Positions 17,439 to 26,386 are shown, numbered from the stretch's first letter. The stretch is DNA of 64,000 nt from Polyangia bacterium (GCA_030429545.1 JAUIFF010000005.1:390039-454038); one strand, 5' to 3'. The notes: a model not told the origin generated them from the letters alone. A program made the numbers and translations.

Positions 17439-19874
17439 ATGTACACTTGGGGGATGGGACGACCTGGGAAACAGTGCGTGTACATATTGTTGTTGGCGGC
17501 CTGCGGTGGTGGCGAGGTCGCTACTGACACCGCGATTACAACCGCGACCTCGACAACGACCACAACGGCAACAGGTGAGACGGCAGCATCTGCGGGCACA
17601 ACCGGGGCGACCACCGAGGTCACAACCGAGGCCTCCGACACCTCGAGCGAGGGCACAACCACCGGGCCCTGTGGCGACTGTCCGCCGCATTTTTTGTGCA
17701 AGTACGATCAGTGCCTGCCCAACCTAGGCCCCTGTGAGAGCCACGACGATTGCCCGGGCGATGCCTATTGCGATGCCGATGGTCAGTGCATTCCCTACGA
17801 CACGCCCGACTGGGTCGACCAAGATAGTGAATGCCTCAAGCCGATGCCCCCGGATGGTGTGGCCCCGGCGGTGCAGTGTGCGTGGGCTGGCACCGAACCC
17901 GGCGACCCGACGGCGGTTTCGACCCACATCTACTCGATGCCGGTGGTCGCCGACCTCAACCTCAACAACGCCGAGATTCCTGCCCCGTCGATCATCGTCA
18001 CCACCTGGCACAACCCCGGTGAGCCGGGGCGGCTGGGGATGCTCCGGGTGTTTGACGGCCGCACCTGTGAGGAGCAGATGCGGGCGGGTGGGCTCGACGT
18101 GAGCAAGGAGCAGCGGCTTGCCGACATGCCGGGCTATGGCTCCCAGTGGGCCGTCGCCGACCTCGACGGCGATGTGCCCGAGGGGGGGCACCCGGAGATT
18201 GTCGGGCTGCACCGGTTTGATCCCGACGACATCACCGAGCCCCTCAATTTGTATGCATTTGCAATTGATTCGAGCGGCGACAAGCCCGAGCTTGTGCGCC
18301 AGTGGTATGGCCGCGATTGTCTCAACGATCAGATCGTGAGCTTCTCCATCGGCCACGCAAACCACGGCCCAAGTGTGCTCGACCTCGACGACGACGGGGT
18401 GCCTGAGATCGTGATGGACGAAATGGTGTTTGATGCCCAGGGCTGTTTGCTGAGCCCCTACGCGGATTTTTTGTATACCGATGTCGGGCTTGGATTGATG
18501 TCGGCCGTGGTCGATGTCGACCTCGACGGGCTCCCGGATTTGGTTCGACACAACACAATTTCGAGCTGGAATGCCCAGCTTGGCCAGTGGCAACAAAAGC
18601 CGTGGTTTATCCCCTCCGAGGCGCAACTCGCCGGCCATGTCGGGGTGGCCGATGCCGGGGCGTTTAGCGATGTTCCCGGGGTTATGGTTGCACATGCACC
18701 AGAAATTGTGGTGGTCTCGGCTTCGATCGCCGAGGCGGCCTCGGAGGACTCGGGGTCGATCCGCCTGCAAGCCCTCGACGGTGAGATCGTGTGGGGGCCG
18801 GTGCCACTTTACCACCTCAATGGCCAGTACGGCGGGCGCGGGGGGCCGCCGACGATTTCCGACTTCGACGGCGATGGCCAGGTTGAGTTTGCCGCCGCCG
18901 GGGCATTTTTCTATGCGGTGTACGACCCGGATTGCGGCCCGCAACCGCTTGCTGAGCGCCCGGGCGGGACCTGTGAGCGGGCGCCAGATATGCAGGGTTT
19001 GCCCGACGGGGTGTTGTGGGCCCAGCCCTCGCAGGACTACTCCTCCAACATCACCGGTTCGTCGATCTTCGACTTCGATGGCGACGGCACGGGCGAGGCG
19101 GTCTATCGCGACGAGTGTTTTTTGCGGGTTTACAACGGGGCCACCGGCGAGGTCATTTTTAGTGCACCTGCATGGAGTGGGACCGGGCTCGACTACCCGG
19201 TGGTCGCCGACGTCGATGCCGACTTTGCCACCGAGATCGTGGTGCCACTCGGTGGCGATGACCTCGACCTGACCTGCCCCGAGTACGACCCGTTATTTCC
19301 GGGTGGCGAACCTTCTGAGCCCGGTACCGGGTTTGTCGTGCTGCGCGACCCGGAGGACCGCTGGGCATCCTCGCGGCCTATCTGGAACCAGCATGTATAT
19401 TCAATTACCCACATCACCGACGATGCCCAGGTGTTGCCTGCCAGCGAGGTCGAGCCCAATTGGCTGACTCCTGGGCTCAACAACTTTCGCCAAAATACCG
19501 AGGGGGCGTTTGGTCTGTTTGAGGTTGCCGACCTCACGGCCGAACTCGCGGTACCGCAGATGTGTGGGCTCGCGGCCGGGGAGGCAACCCTGGTCGCCGA
19601 GGTTTGTAACCGCGGGACCGCCCCGGCCCCGGCAGGCGCAAGTGTGGGATTTTTTGAGGCCCCGGATGTGCAAACACCACCCGAGCAGGCGGCGTTTGTG
19701 TGTGCGACCAGCGTCGACCAAATTGTCTTGCCAACCGAGTGTGTCGAGGTCAGCTGCGCTGGGAGTGTCGAGGCCGCGGGGCCATTGTATGTGCATGTGG
19801 ATGCCGACGGGACCCAGGCCGATTGTCACCCGGGTAACAACCTAGGCCCGGGGAGTCACGAGGTGTGCCCGTAG
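17439..19874 (+). CDS. Large FG-GAP lipoprotein with Thr-rich stalk and Cys-rich knuckle
   Basis: The signal peptide ends in LLLAACGGG. The ATG at 17439 or the next at 17454 could start. A stalk of TTATSTTTTTATGET type (about 28-78) leads to a Dickkopf-like Cys knuckle (CGDCPPHFLCKYDQC, then CESHDDCPGDAYC). It continues with a long region containing FG-GAP-type calcium loops (DLDGDVPEGGHPEIVG, DLDDDGVPEIVMD, DVDLDGLPDLVRH, DFDGDGQVEFAAAG, DFDGDGTGEAVYR, DVDADFATEIVV). The last 110 residues look like a CARDB-type adhesion module. It is likely exported to the cell surface for adhesion or ligand binding. Four exact TGYA-N2-TRCA palindromes (18254, 18689, 19163, 19786) fall inside this one gene. 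Confidence 0.85.
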   Translation: MYTWGMGRPGKQCVYILLLAACGGGEVATDTAITTATSTTTTTATGETAASAGTTGATTEVTTEASDTSSEGTTTGPCGDCPPHFLCKYDQCLPNLGPCESHDDCPGDAYCDADGQCIPYDTPDWVDQDSECLKPMPPDGVAPAVQCAWAGTEPGDPTAVSTHIYSMPVVADLNLNNAEIPAPSIIVTTWHNPGEPGRLGMLRVFDGRTCEEQMRAGGLDVSKEQRLADMPGYGSQWAVADLDGDVPEGGHPEIVGLHRFDPDDITEPLNLYAFAIDSSGDKPELVRQWYGRDCLNDQIVSFSIGHANHGPSVLDLDDDGVPEIVMDEMVFDAQGCLLSPYADFLYTDVGLGLMSAVVDVDLDGLPDLVRHNTISSWNAQLGQWQQKPWFIPSEAQLAGHVGVADAGAFSDVPGVMVAHAPEIVVVSASIAEAASEDSGSIRLQALDGEIVWGPVPLYHLNGQYGGRGGPPTISDFDGDGQVEFAAAGAFFYAVYDPDCGPQPLAERPGGTCERAPDMQGLPDGVLWAQPSQDYSSNITGSSIFDFDGDGTGEAVYRDECFLRVYNGATGEVIFSAPAWSGTGLDYPVVADVDADFATEIVVPLGGDDLDLTCPEYDPLFPGGEPSEPGTGFVVLRDPEDRWASSRPIWNQHVYSITHITDDAQVLPASEVEPNWLTPGLNNFRQNTEGAFGLFEVADLTAELAVPQMCGLAAGEATLVAEVCNRGTAPAPAGASVGFFEAPDVQTPPEQAAFVCATSVDQIVLPTECVEVSCAGSVEAAGPLYVHVDADGTQADCHPGNNLGPGSHEVCP

Positions 19875-19875
19875 G

Positions 19876-20199
19876 TCACTTGCGCGAACACTTGGCCGCA
19901 GCTGGCAAGTCGCAGCTGCGTGTGCGCGTGTTCCAGTGCAGCCCTTTTGGGCACGACTTCACATGCGGTGTGCCGCTCTTGCCATCGGCATTGACGCTAC
20001 AATGGATGAAGGTCGTGCAATTTTTGGGGTTGGGGTAGAGGCAGTCCTTGGGCCCCTGACACTTGGTCTCGATGATGTCTTTTTTGGGGCAGACAAAGCC
20101 GGTGTTACCGGCAGATGCCGATGTGAGCATGCCGAAGATCGCGGCCGCAAAGCCTGTGGTGAGTAGTACGCGGAGGCGGGAACGGAGAACGAAGCTCAT
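19876..20199 (-). CDS. Secreted chitin-binding (peritrophin-A, CBM14) protein
   Basis: A signal peptide (about 1-30, ending TSASAG) precedes a single Cys-rich domain that fills the protein. Cysteines at 47, 61, 67, 83, 96 and 104 have spacings x13, x5, x15, x12 and x7, which match the six-cysteine peritrophin-A/CBM14 pattern. Aromatic residues sit where expected (FIHC, GLHWN). Two extra cysteines (37 and 53) could form a fourth disulfide. CBM14 binds chitin and is mainly a eukaryotic (arthropod) domain, so a 107-residue bacterial secreted version is unusual. A predatory or soil organism could use it to bind fungal or arthropod chitin; that is inference. It ends one base from the convergent FG-GAP lipoprotein. 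Confidence 0.75.
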   Translation of the reverse strand: MSFVLRSRLRVLLTTGFAAAIFGMLTSASAGNTGFVCPKKDIIETKCQGPKDCLYPNPKNCTTFIHCSVNADGKSGTPHVKSCPKGLHWNTRTRSCDLPAAAKCSRK

Positions 20200-20428
20200 G
20201 CCGCCGAGATATCAGTTGAAAGTGCATGCAACAAGTCTATGTAAAGGTGTTGATATGCATCTAAATGTGGGCTTTGGGCCCACGTTTGCTGTTGTATTGG
20301 CATGATTTTGATTGGCCATTTTTGATGCTCAAAATAATTCCCAGCCAAGAAAAATGAAAATAATGCCACACGTTGTTGTTGGGATATGCGTAGCGGATTG
20401 CTACGGGGGCGGTTGGTGTGGTGAATCG

Positions 20429-21601
20429 CTACGGCGAGCTTAGATGTACAGTCACCGAATTTCGGGCAAAGGTCCCGGCGATAAGGTCGCGGACCCCGTC
20501 GTCGTTGACATCGGCGACCGCGAGCTGGTCGACTGGGGCATCAAACCACAAAACCCATACATCACCGGTCAAGCTGCCGTCTTCGCCACCCTGTAACACC
20601 ACGACCGAGGTCAGCTCGGGGTCGGTGACGAGGACATCGAGGTGGTCGTCGCGATTGAGGTCGTAGGGGGTCATGGTGTGGGGACGCAGCGGGGCGACGT
20701 CGAGTGACTCGCCGCGGGTGAGGCCCGAGCCGTTCCCACGCAGGGTGACGACCTGATCGGTCGATGCATCTGCAACAAGGATGTCGTCCCAGCCGTCGTC
20801 GTCGAGGTCGGCGACCGTCATGGCCCGTGGGGTGATACCGCTTTCAAGCGGCTCGAGCGCAGCAAATGTGCCGCCCGGCTGGCCGCGCGCGACCTTGAGG
20901 CCCGCGGCTTGCTCGGCGTGCATCAAGATGACATCGGTGAGTCCGTCGCCATCTAAGTCGGTCAGGGCCATTCCGCGGGGGTTGTAGCCCGGGTCGCCAG
21001 TGAGATCGGTGCGCACGCCCGGACCAAACGCTCCGTCGCCGAGACCGGGCAGGACCGAGAGTGAAGATGTCTCTTCGGGCATGCCCCCAAGGACAATCAA
21101 ATCATCGAGCCCGTCGCCGTTGAGATCGCGCAGACTCGAGGTTCGGGTTGCGGCCGGAACTTCGAGCACCGGACCGAGCTCAAACGCGCCGGTCGACGAG
21201 CCGTGAAACACAATGAGCGCAGGCTCGCAGGCGGCAACGAGTAGGTCGGTAATGCCGTCGGGACTGAGGCTGCCGGTTACCGGGTGGGCGCTACAGCCCG
21301 ATACCAGCGGGTCGCGCTGCTCGAGCAGGGGGGAGACGCCATCGCCCAAAAATAGCGAGCCGGTGATCCCTGCCTCGTTGACGCCCATGATCAACAGGTC
21401 GCCGACGTCATCGCCCGTAAAGTCGGCGACGCGCAGGGCATGGACCTCAAAGTCGACTGTGTATTCCTTGATCTGCGGGCCCAAGCACAACTCGCCACGC
21501 TCGTGGACACCGTCGCCACAACGCGTCGTCAAGGTCCGCTCGCTGGCACAGCTGGCCGCAAGCAGTCCAAGCAGACAGGTTGTGGCTACACGTACAGACA
21601 C
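20429..21601 (-). CDS. FG-GAP beta-propeller lipoprotein
   Basis: A GTG at 21601 gives a normal signal peptide, VSVRVATTCLLGLLAASC, with Cys lipidation. In-frame codons extend to an ATG at 21664 but add an unlikely N-terminus. After the lipobox comes RCGDGVHERGELC, which resembles the Cys-rich CGDG...GE-C motif common in myxobacterial surface proteins. It continues with seven or so FG-GAP units (DFTGDDVGDLLIMG, SPDGITDLLVA, DLNGDGLDDLIVLG, DLDGDGLTDVILM, DLDDDGWDDILVA, DLNRDDHLDVLVTD, DVNDDGVRDLIAG), enough for a closed propeller. The function is probably surface binding. AT-rich sequence (20200-20428) separates it from the CBM14 gene; it holds a GTGGGC/GCCCAC hairpin near 20265-20283. Confidence 0.83.
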   Translation of the reverse strand: MSVRVATTCLLGLLAASCASERTLTTRCGDGVHERGELCLGPQIKEYTVDFEVHALRVADFTGDDVGDLLIMGVNEAGITGSLFLGDGVSPLLEQRDPLVSGCSAHPVTGSLSPDGITDLLVAACEPALIVFHGSSTGAFELGPVLEVPAATRTSSLRDLNGDGLDDLIVLGGMPEETSSLSVLPGLGDGAFGPGVRTDLTGDPGYNPRGMALTDLDGDGLTDVILMHAEQAAGLKVARGQPGGTFAALEPLESGITPRAMTVADLDDDGWDDILVADASTDQVVTLRGNGSGLTRGESLDVAPLRPHTMTPYDLNRDDHLDVLVTDPELTSVVVLQGGEDGSLTGDVWVLWFDAPVDQLAVADVNDDGVRDLIAGTFARNSVTVHLSSP

Positions 21602-21736
21602 AGCCCTGCCATCATACGCAATCCAGCAGGTCGTTGTCGCGGGCGAACCTACGCTCGCTCGCAAATCGCTGTTTGCCGGCGGCTAGCCCGGGGCTTCTGG
21701 CTATTGGACGAGGCGCAATGTCAGCCGAACGGCGAG

Positions 21737-22165
21737 CTAGTTGAAGCAGTTGTTGAACTTCACAAAGACGTCGCCCGGCGGTTGGGGGCAGTCGTTGACG
21801 CCCTCGGTGTAGTTTCCGATGCATTCCCCAAGGCCGATAAAGTCGGTGCAGGAAAGCATGCTGACACACTCGGTGAGGCGTTGTTCGACGTCGAGCCGAC
21901 ACTCGAGGTGGGCCTCGAGGGCTTGGGTCTCTTCGCGGTATAGACCATCGACACAGCCGCGCTCCGACTCGGACAGGGTGCGATCGTCGACACACTCAGC
22001 GACCGTTTCGTACCCGTAGCCTGGCGAGTCGTAAAAACAATCGCACTCCACGACCACGCGGGCGTCGACTTCGTCGAGGACCTTGTCGGCCGGGGTAGCA
22101 CAACCGACGAGCGGCAGGCTGCAAAGTGTCAGCAACGCGAGGAGGGATGTGCGAGCGCCGGACAT
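21737..22165 (-). CDS. Small Cys-rich lipoprotein of unknown function
   Basis: The start at 22165 gives MSGARTSLLALLTLCSLPLVGC with a clean lipobox; upstream in-frame codons to 22213 look non-coding. The mature part (about 120 residues) has eight to ten cysteines in CxC and spaced pairs (VECDCFYDS, AECVDD, RGCVDG, LECRLD, TECVSMLSCTDF, GECIG, NDCPQ, NNCFN). The spacing suggests a helical disulfide-bonded bundle. I do not recognise the family. It lies directly downstream of the membrane kinase gene (53 bases, same strand) and may be co-transcribed with it. Confidence 0.7.
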   Translation of the reverse strand: MSGARTSLLALLTLCSLPLVGCATPADKVLDEVDARVVVECDCFYDSPGYGYETVAECVDDRTLSESERGCVDGLYREETQALEAHLECRLDVEQRLTECVSMLSCTDFIGLGECIGNYTEGVNDCPQPPGDVFVKFNNCFN

Positions 22166-22218
22166 GGTGGGTTTGTAGCGCACGCGGCTGCTCCTGTGAA
22201 GATCGCGACACATTAGCG

Positions 22219-23262
22219 CTAGCTGCCGACGAGCCGGATCACATAGGTCACCACGGCGGCGAGGAGCGACATCGAAACCACAACCGCGATCGCGGCGGTG
22301 CGCGAGACTTCGCTGGACTGCTCGCGGGCGCGGGCCATCAGTTGCACGGTGTTGAGTTGCGCCGGCGGGGTCGACAGCTCGGGCACCTGGGTGATGTTGT
22401 TTTGACTGCTGCCGGTTGGCGGAACGGTCGACGTTCCCTGGGCACTCGAGCCGTCGGCTGCGCCAAAGACCTCAAACACATCGAGGATCTCTTGGGCCGT
22501 GGCCGGGCGTTCATCGGGCGACTTTTGCAGCAGGCGAAACAACAGGTTTTCGATACCGCGCGGCAGTCCACGACGAACATCGTCGGGCAGGGGCGGCGGT
22601 TCGGCGGTGCATTGCAAGTTGAGTAACTCGCGGGGCGACTCCGACTGAAACGGAGGTGTACCTGCAAGCATTTCGTAGAGGACAAGCCCGAGGCAGTAGT
22701 AATCCGAGCGCGGGTCGAGGCCGGTCGCATCGATTTGCTCGGGGCTCATGTACTGCAAGGTGCCGACAGCTTGGGTGGTGTGGCGCGTCATCGACTGCAA
22801 GACTTTGGCGACACCAAAGTCCATGACCTTGGCCCGCCCGTCGGGGCCGATCATGATGTTCTCGGGCTTGAGGTCGCGGTGGATAATCGGCGGGTCTTTG
22901 TGGGCAGCCGCCAATCCACGAGCGACATCAGTAGCGATGGCAACAGCCTCGTCCCACTGCAACCGCCCACCCGAAAGTTTGGCGCGCAGGGTTTGCCCCT
23001 CGAGGTATTCGAGGGCCATCACCAGCTTGCCGTCGTGTTCCATACACGCGAGACAACGAACCACATTGGGGTGGTCTAAGCGGGCGAGGATCCCCATCTC
23101 GTTGATAAAAAGCGCCCGCCCGTTGTCGTCGGTAGCGAGGTTTTGGTGGAGGATTTTGAGGGCGACCTTGCGTTTGCTCAGCCGCTCTTCGGCCTCGTAA
23201 ACCTTGCCCATGCCCCCCTCGCCGATGAGGCGCTTGATGAGGTATTCGCCAACTTGCTCCAC
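22219..23262 (-). CDS. Membrane-anchored Ser/Thr protein kinase
   Basis: The Hanks-type kinase domain (about 7-275) has IGEGGMGKVYEAE (glycine loop), Lys36 in VALKIL, HRDLKPEN with Asp130, and DFG at 148-150, then GTLQYMSPEQ and SDYYCLGLVLYEML. All catalytic residues are present. A Pro/Ser/Thr-rich linker (about 280-318) leads to one C-terminal membrane span (about 322-343) with only a few residues beyond it, so the kinase faces the cytoplasm and has no sensor domain. The start at 23262 is immediately upstream of the family N-terminus (MEQVGEYLIKRLIG). A downstream Cys-rich lipoprotein may share its transcript. Confidence 0.92.
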   Translation of the reverse strand: MEQVGEYLIKRLIGEGGMGKVYEAEERLSKRKVALKILHQNLATDDNGRALFINEMGILARLDHPNVVRCLACMEHDGKLVMALEYLEGQTLRAKLSGGRLQWDEAVAIATDVARGLAAAHKDPPIIHRDLKPENIMIGPDGRAKVMDFGVAKVLQSMTRHTTQAVGTLQYMSPEQIDATGLDPRSDYYCLGLVLYEMLAGTPPFQSESPRELLNLQCTAEPPPLPDDVRRGLPRGIENLLFRLLQKSPDERPATAQEILDVFEVFGAADGSSAQGTSTVPPTGSSQNNITQVPELSTPPAQLNTVQLMARAREQSSEVSRTAAIAVVVSMSLLAAVVTYVIRLVGS

Positions 23263-23452
23263 CGCCGCAGTGTACGACGAAGCCCCGGGCAGATGTGCCC
23301 CGACCTTGATCCAAATGTCCGGGTGTGTCGCGACAACTCAGCCGGCAATTCCACGCAAACCAATCGCCACGGCCGTGCGTTGCAACTTCGGCCCAACAAA
23401 GTTGGTTGGCCCGGGACTTGCTTTTAGGTCTGGCACGTAGACGGGGTGAATC

Positions 23453-23557
23453 ATGGTCGAGTCACTGACACAGACAATTTTTTGGATGCCGCTGGCCGCC
23501 GCAGCAATGCTGTGTTTGGTCGGTGTGTACCGGGAAATCGGCGGCGATCAGGTCTAA
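23453..23557 (+). CDS. Possible 34-residue single-span membrane peptide
   Basis: A short open frame begins MVESLTQTIFWMPLAAAAML and continues CLVGVYREIGGDQV before TAA. Residues 8-27 form a plausible membrane helix. A GGGGTGA stretch lies just upstream of the ATG and could act as a ribosome binding site. It sits alone between the divergent kinase gene and glutathione peroxidase. An exact TGCAAATGCA palindrome follows at 23579. The amino-acid pattern and binding site are suggestive but not proof. Confidence 0.35.
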   Translation: MVESLTQTIFWMPLAAAAMLCLVGVYREIGGDQV

Positions 23558-23727
23558 CAGACGACATCGCGGCAGCATTGCAAATGCACCGACCGTAGGG
23601 TGCTGTGCGCCACTATCGGGGCTGTCAGGTATGTGCTCGCCAAAGCTCACCCGTCGCCGGTAAGTCACCATCGACCTGACTCACCGCGGGGATTGTCGGC
23701 TGGCGCGATGTGTGCCATTACCTGTGG

Positions 23728-24216
23728 GTGAGCGACGAGCTTTACGACATTGAGGTCGAAACGTTGACCGGCGAGCGCAAGCGCCTCCAAGATTACCGGG
23801 GCAAAGTTTTGCTTGTGGTCAACACCGCTAGCAAATGCGGGTTTACACCGCAGTACGCCGAACTCGAAGAGCTGTACAAGAACTACCACGAGCGTGGTCT
23901 GACGATTTTGGGGTTTCCCTGCAACCAGTTTGGCAAGCAGGAGCCCGGGACCGCCACGGAGATCGGCGAGTTTTGTCAGCTCAACTACGGCGTCAGCTTT
24001 CCCATGCACGCCAAGATCGAGGTCAACGGGTCCGACGCCCACCCGTTGTTTCGCCACCTCAAAGAGCACGCTCGCGGGCTTTTGGGGACCCGCGGGATCA
24101 AGTGGAACTTCACCAAGTTTTTGATTGGTCGGGACGGCAAGGTGATTGCCCGGTTTGCGCCCAGCAAGTCACCGATGCAGCTCGTCGATGAAATCGAAAA
24201 GGCGCTCGCGGCGTAG
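23728..24216 (+). CDS. Glutathione/thioredoxin peroxidase (Cys-type GPx)
   Basis: This is a typical 160-residue GPx. Peroxidatic Cys37 sits in [24 protein letters not shown] supplies a second Cys (65) and Gln67, and [19 protein letters not shown] gives Trp126 and Asn127. The extra Cys65 is the usual mark of bacterial enzymes that use thioredoxin. It should reduce hydrogen peroxide and lipid peroxides in the cytoplasm. The GTG at 23728 matches the family start ([13 protein letters not shown]); an ATG at 23710 would add six residues. The gene ends in a structured convergent intergenic region. Confidence 0.92.
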   Translation: MSDELYDIEVETLTGERKRLQDYRGKVLLVVNTASKCGFTPQYAELEELYKNYHERGLTILGFPCNQFGKQEPGTATEIGEFCQLNYGVSFPMHAKIEVNGSDAHPLFRHLKEHARGLLGTRGIKWNFTKFLIGRDGKVIARFAPSKSPMQLVDEIEKALAA

Positions 24217-24220
24217 CAGC

Positions 24221-24367
24221 CCGTGGATTTTCTCGACACGCCACCTCACTTGTCGATTTTGCCGAGGACGCGCCTCGCAAAACTTGAAGTACCACCAGCA
24301 CAACTGCGGTTCACGAAACGCGTCCTCGATAAACTTTGCGCGAGGCGACGCGCGAGAAAAACCACGG
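24221..24367. repeat. Nested inverted repeats between convergent genes
   Basis: The outer arms CCGTGGATTTTCTCG (24221-24235) and CGAGAAAAACCACGG (24353-24367) pair with one mismatch. Inside, CGAGGACGCG (24263-24272) pairs perfectly with CGCGTCCTCG (24319-24328), and CGCCTCGCAAAACTT (24271-24285) pairs loosely with the AAACTTTGCGCGAGGCG segment (24331-24347). The two inner pairings cross each other, so only one can form at a time or they make a pseudoknot. The T- and A-runs of the outer arms could serve as a two-way terminator for gpx (+) and the methyltransferase (-). No protein is encoded. Confidence 0.6.
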
Positions 24368-24390
24368 ACTGCTAGCTTGCACCCGCCGAC

Positions 24391-25578
24391 TCAGTCGACG
24401 ACGACGAGTACAAACTTGAGATAGCGGCCCTCAAAAAACGGTAGGGGCGTGGGGTGATCGGGCGGGTTTTCGCGGCGCTCGAGCACGCGCAGGGTTTTGT
24501 GCTCCTTGGCGGCGGCCCGGTGTAGCGTGGCCACAAAGTCGTCCATGTTGACCTGGCTCGAGCACGAGGCGGCGGCGAGCAGACCCCCAGGGCGGACGGC
24601 CCGCAGGGCGGCCCGGTGAAGTTTGGTATAGGCGGCTAGGCCCCGTTCACGCGCGCTCTTACGCGGGACAAACGAGGGCGGATCGCAAACGACCAGGTCG
24701 TAGCGGGTGGTTTCTCCCGCTAAAAATGTAAATACATCTTCACTGACAAACCGGTGGGCACCCGGGTCGAAGTTATTGGCGGCGAAGATCGCCTGGGCAT
24801 CTTGAATGGCCGGAGCCGCAACATCGACACTGGTGACTTCGATCGCCCCACCGACGGCTGCTGCCAGGGAAAATCCGCCGTTGTAGCTAAACAGGTTGAG
24901 GACCCGCCGGCCGTGGCTCAACGACCGGATCCGTGCCCGGTTTTCCCGCTGGTCCAAAAACAGCCCGGTTTTTTGCCCGCGTTGCAGCGACGCCAACATC
25001 ACCATCCCGTACTCGCGGACCGACACCGGGTCGGGCGGAGCTTGCCCGGCCAGCACCCGCGGGGTGGGGTCGAACTCGGGCCCCGAAAGCCGCTGTGGGA
25101 GGTCGCCGATGAGCCCCTTGAAGTAGATTCCTGCCGGTTGGACGAGGGTTGTCAGCACCTGAACGAGGGCCCGAAGGTGGGGAAACCACGCCGGAGTGTC
25201 GAGTTTGATGCACAGGTAGTCGCCATAGCGGTCGACGATAACGCCCGGCAGACGGTCGCCCTCGCCGTTGACGAGCCGGTAACAAGTTGTATCTGCATGG
25301 TGAACCAGGCTGCGGCGCAGGTCGTAGGCCGCACGCAGGCGGGTGTTCCACAACCCGGGCCCGGGGTTTTGCTTGCCCAGTGCGACCACCCGGACGATCG
25401 GTGAATCGGCGTCGAACAGGGCGGTGGCGAGTTTTTGCCCGCGGCGATCGGTGAGGTTGACAAACGACCCGGTGGGCGCCGCTGGTAATTTTAGTGTATT
25501 TGCATAGACCCACGGGTGACCGGCACGGACGTGGGGGATCAGGCTTTGCGGGACAACGACCTTCGCGCGGGGAGGCAC
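24391..25578 (-). CDS. RlmI-like 23S rRNA cytosine methyltransferase (PUA plus SAM-dependent domain)
   Basis: Starting at the GTG at 25578, the 395-residue protein matches RlmI length and order. An N-terminal PUA domain holds GHPWVYANTL; then comes an EEHE-like segment with GEGDRLPGVIVDRYGDYLCIKLDTP, then a class I methyltransferase with VLNLFSYNGGFSLAAA, VTSVDVAAPAIQDA, DLVVCDPPSFVPRK and the final catalytic-type ASCSSQVNMDDF. It should methylate a cytosine C5 in rRNA. Codons continue open to an ATG at 25689, which would overlap the upstream lipoprotein and add an Arg-rich tail, so I prefer the GTG. Three exact palindromes (24727, 25288, 25495) fall in this gene and bring runs of rare codons such as ACA CTA AAA TTA. 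Confidence 0.88.
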   Translation of the reverse strand: MPPRAKVVVPQSLIPHVRAGHPWVYANTLKLPAAPTGSFVNLTDRRGQKLATALFDADSPIVRVVALGKQNPGPGLWNTRLRAAYDLRRSLVHHADTTCYRLVNGEGDRLPGVIVDRYGDYLCIKLDTPAWFPHLRALVQVLTTLVQPAGIYFKGLIGDLPQRLSGPEFDPTPRVLAGQAPPDPVSVREYGMVMLASLQRGQKTGLFLDQRENRARIRSLSHGRRVLNLFSYNGGFSLAAAVGGAIEVTSVDVAAPAIQDAQAIFAANNFDPGAHRFVSEDVFTFLAGETTRYDLVVCDPPSFVPRKSARERGLAAYTKLHRAALRAVRPGGLLAAASCSSQVNMDDFVATLHRAAAKEHKTLRVLERRENPPDHPTPLPFFEGRYLKFVLVVVD

Positions 25579-25624
25579 CGCGGGATAGTGCGGGTTTTGG
25601 CGAAAACTGTCGAGTGCCGGGCTG

Positions 25625-26386
25625 CTACTGCGCAGGCAGTGGCGGAGCCGCAGCCTTGAGTGCCGCGGCGACGGCCGGCTCCTGGGCATCGAGGTTGGTC
25701 AACAGCGAGTTACACGGGAGGTAGTCGGCCACCGTGATCTGGGTTTCGGGGTACTCGCGAAACGGGACCGTGTCGCTTTTGAGATTGACGTCGCCGGCCC
25801 ACGGAACGATCTTGGTGGGCGACTCACCCGGGCGCGAGATCAGGGCAAGCACCAGGCACCCTTGGTTTTGGCGGGAGATCAGGGTGCCGATTGTCATCGA
25901 CTTACAGCCGCCGCGTGGGCACACGCGTTCGGGCTCGGGGCGGAAGTCGATCGGTCGACCGGGGAGGTTGCGCTCGACCACGGTGCGGACGTGGGCCTGC
26001 AACGCCCGGGCGAGCTCGCGGTTTTCGGGGACGATGTCGCGGGGGATGATCCGCGGCCAAAAGATGATGACGCCCCCTTCGACCCCGAGCGAGCGCGAGA
26101 CGTGGGCCTCTTCAGCGGAGGTTGGGGCGGCGAGATTGGCCTGGTTGGTCCCGCCCGCGGGCTGCCCAGGTTGCCCAGGTTGGGCCGCGGGTTGCCCGGG
26201 TTGTGCTGGTTGGCCTGGCTGGGTGTAGGCACCTGGCTGTTGCGGTGTACCTGCAACGGTTCCGGGCTGACCCGGCTGACCGACTTGTCCAGGTGGTGGG
26301 GTGGTTGTCGGCGGGGTGTCGCACGCGAGGACCAAACCGACAGACAGGATTGCGAGGCGAGCCAGTGTACCCATCGCCGGCATCAT
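25625..26386 (-). CDS. Pro/Gln/Gly-repeat lipoprotein of unknown function
   Basis: The signal peptide ends in LSVGLVLACDT, so it is lipidated. Starts at 26386, 26383 or 26374 are all possible; longer frames to 26473 lack a signal. The first 80 mature residues are QPGQPGQ repeats like a flexible tether. The C-terminal 160 residues form a compact domain with two cysteines in VCPRGGCKSM and hydrophobic strands (GVIIFWPRIIP, LVLALISRPG, ITVADYLPCNSLL). I do not recognise it. It lies upstream of the rRNA methyltransferase on the same strand with a short gap. A TGTACCTGCA palindrome (26246-26255) lies in the tether. Confidence 0.75.
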   Translation of the reverse strand: MMPAMGTLARLAILSVGLVLACDTPPTTTPPPGQVGQPGQPGTVAGTPQQPGAYTQPGQPAQPGQPAAQPGQPGQPAGGTNQANLAAPTSAEEAHVSRSLGVEGGVIIFWPRIIPRDIVPENRELARALQAHVRTVVERNLPGRPIDFRPEPERVCPRGGCKSMTIGTLISRQNQGCLVLALISRPGESPTKIVPWAGDVNLKSDTVPFREYPETQITVADYLPCNSLLTNLDAQEPAVAAALKAAAPPLPAQ

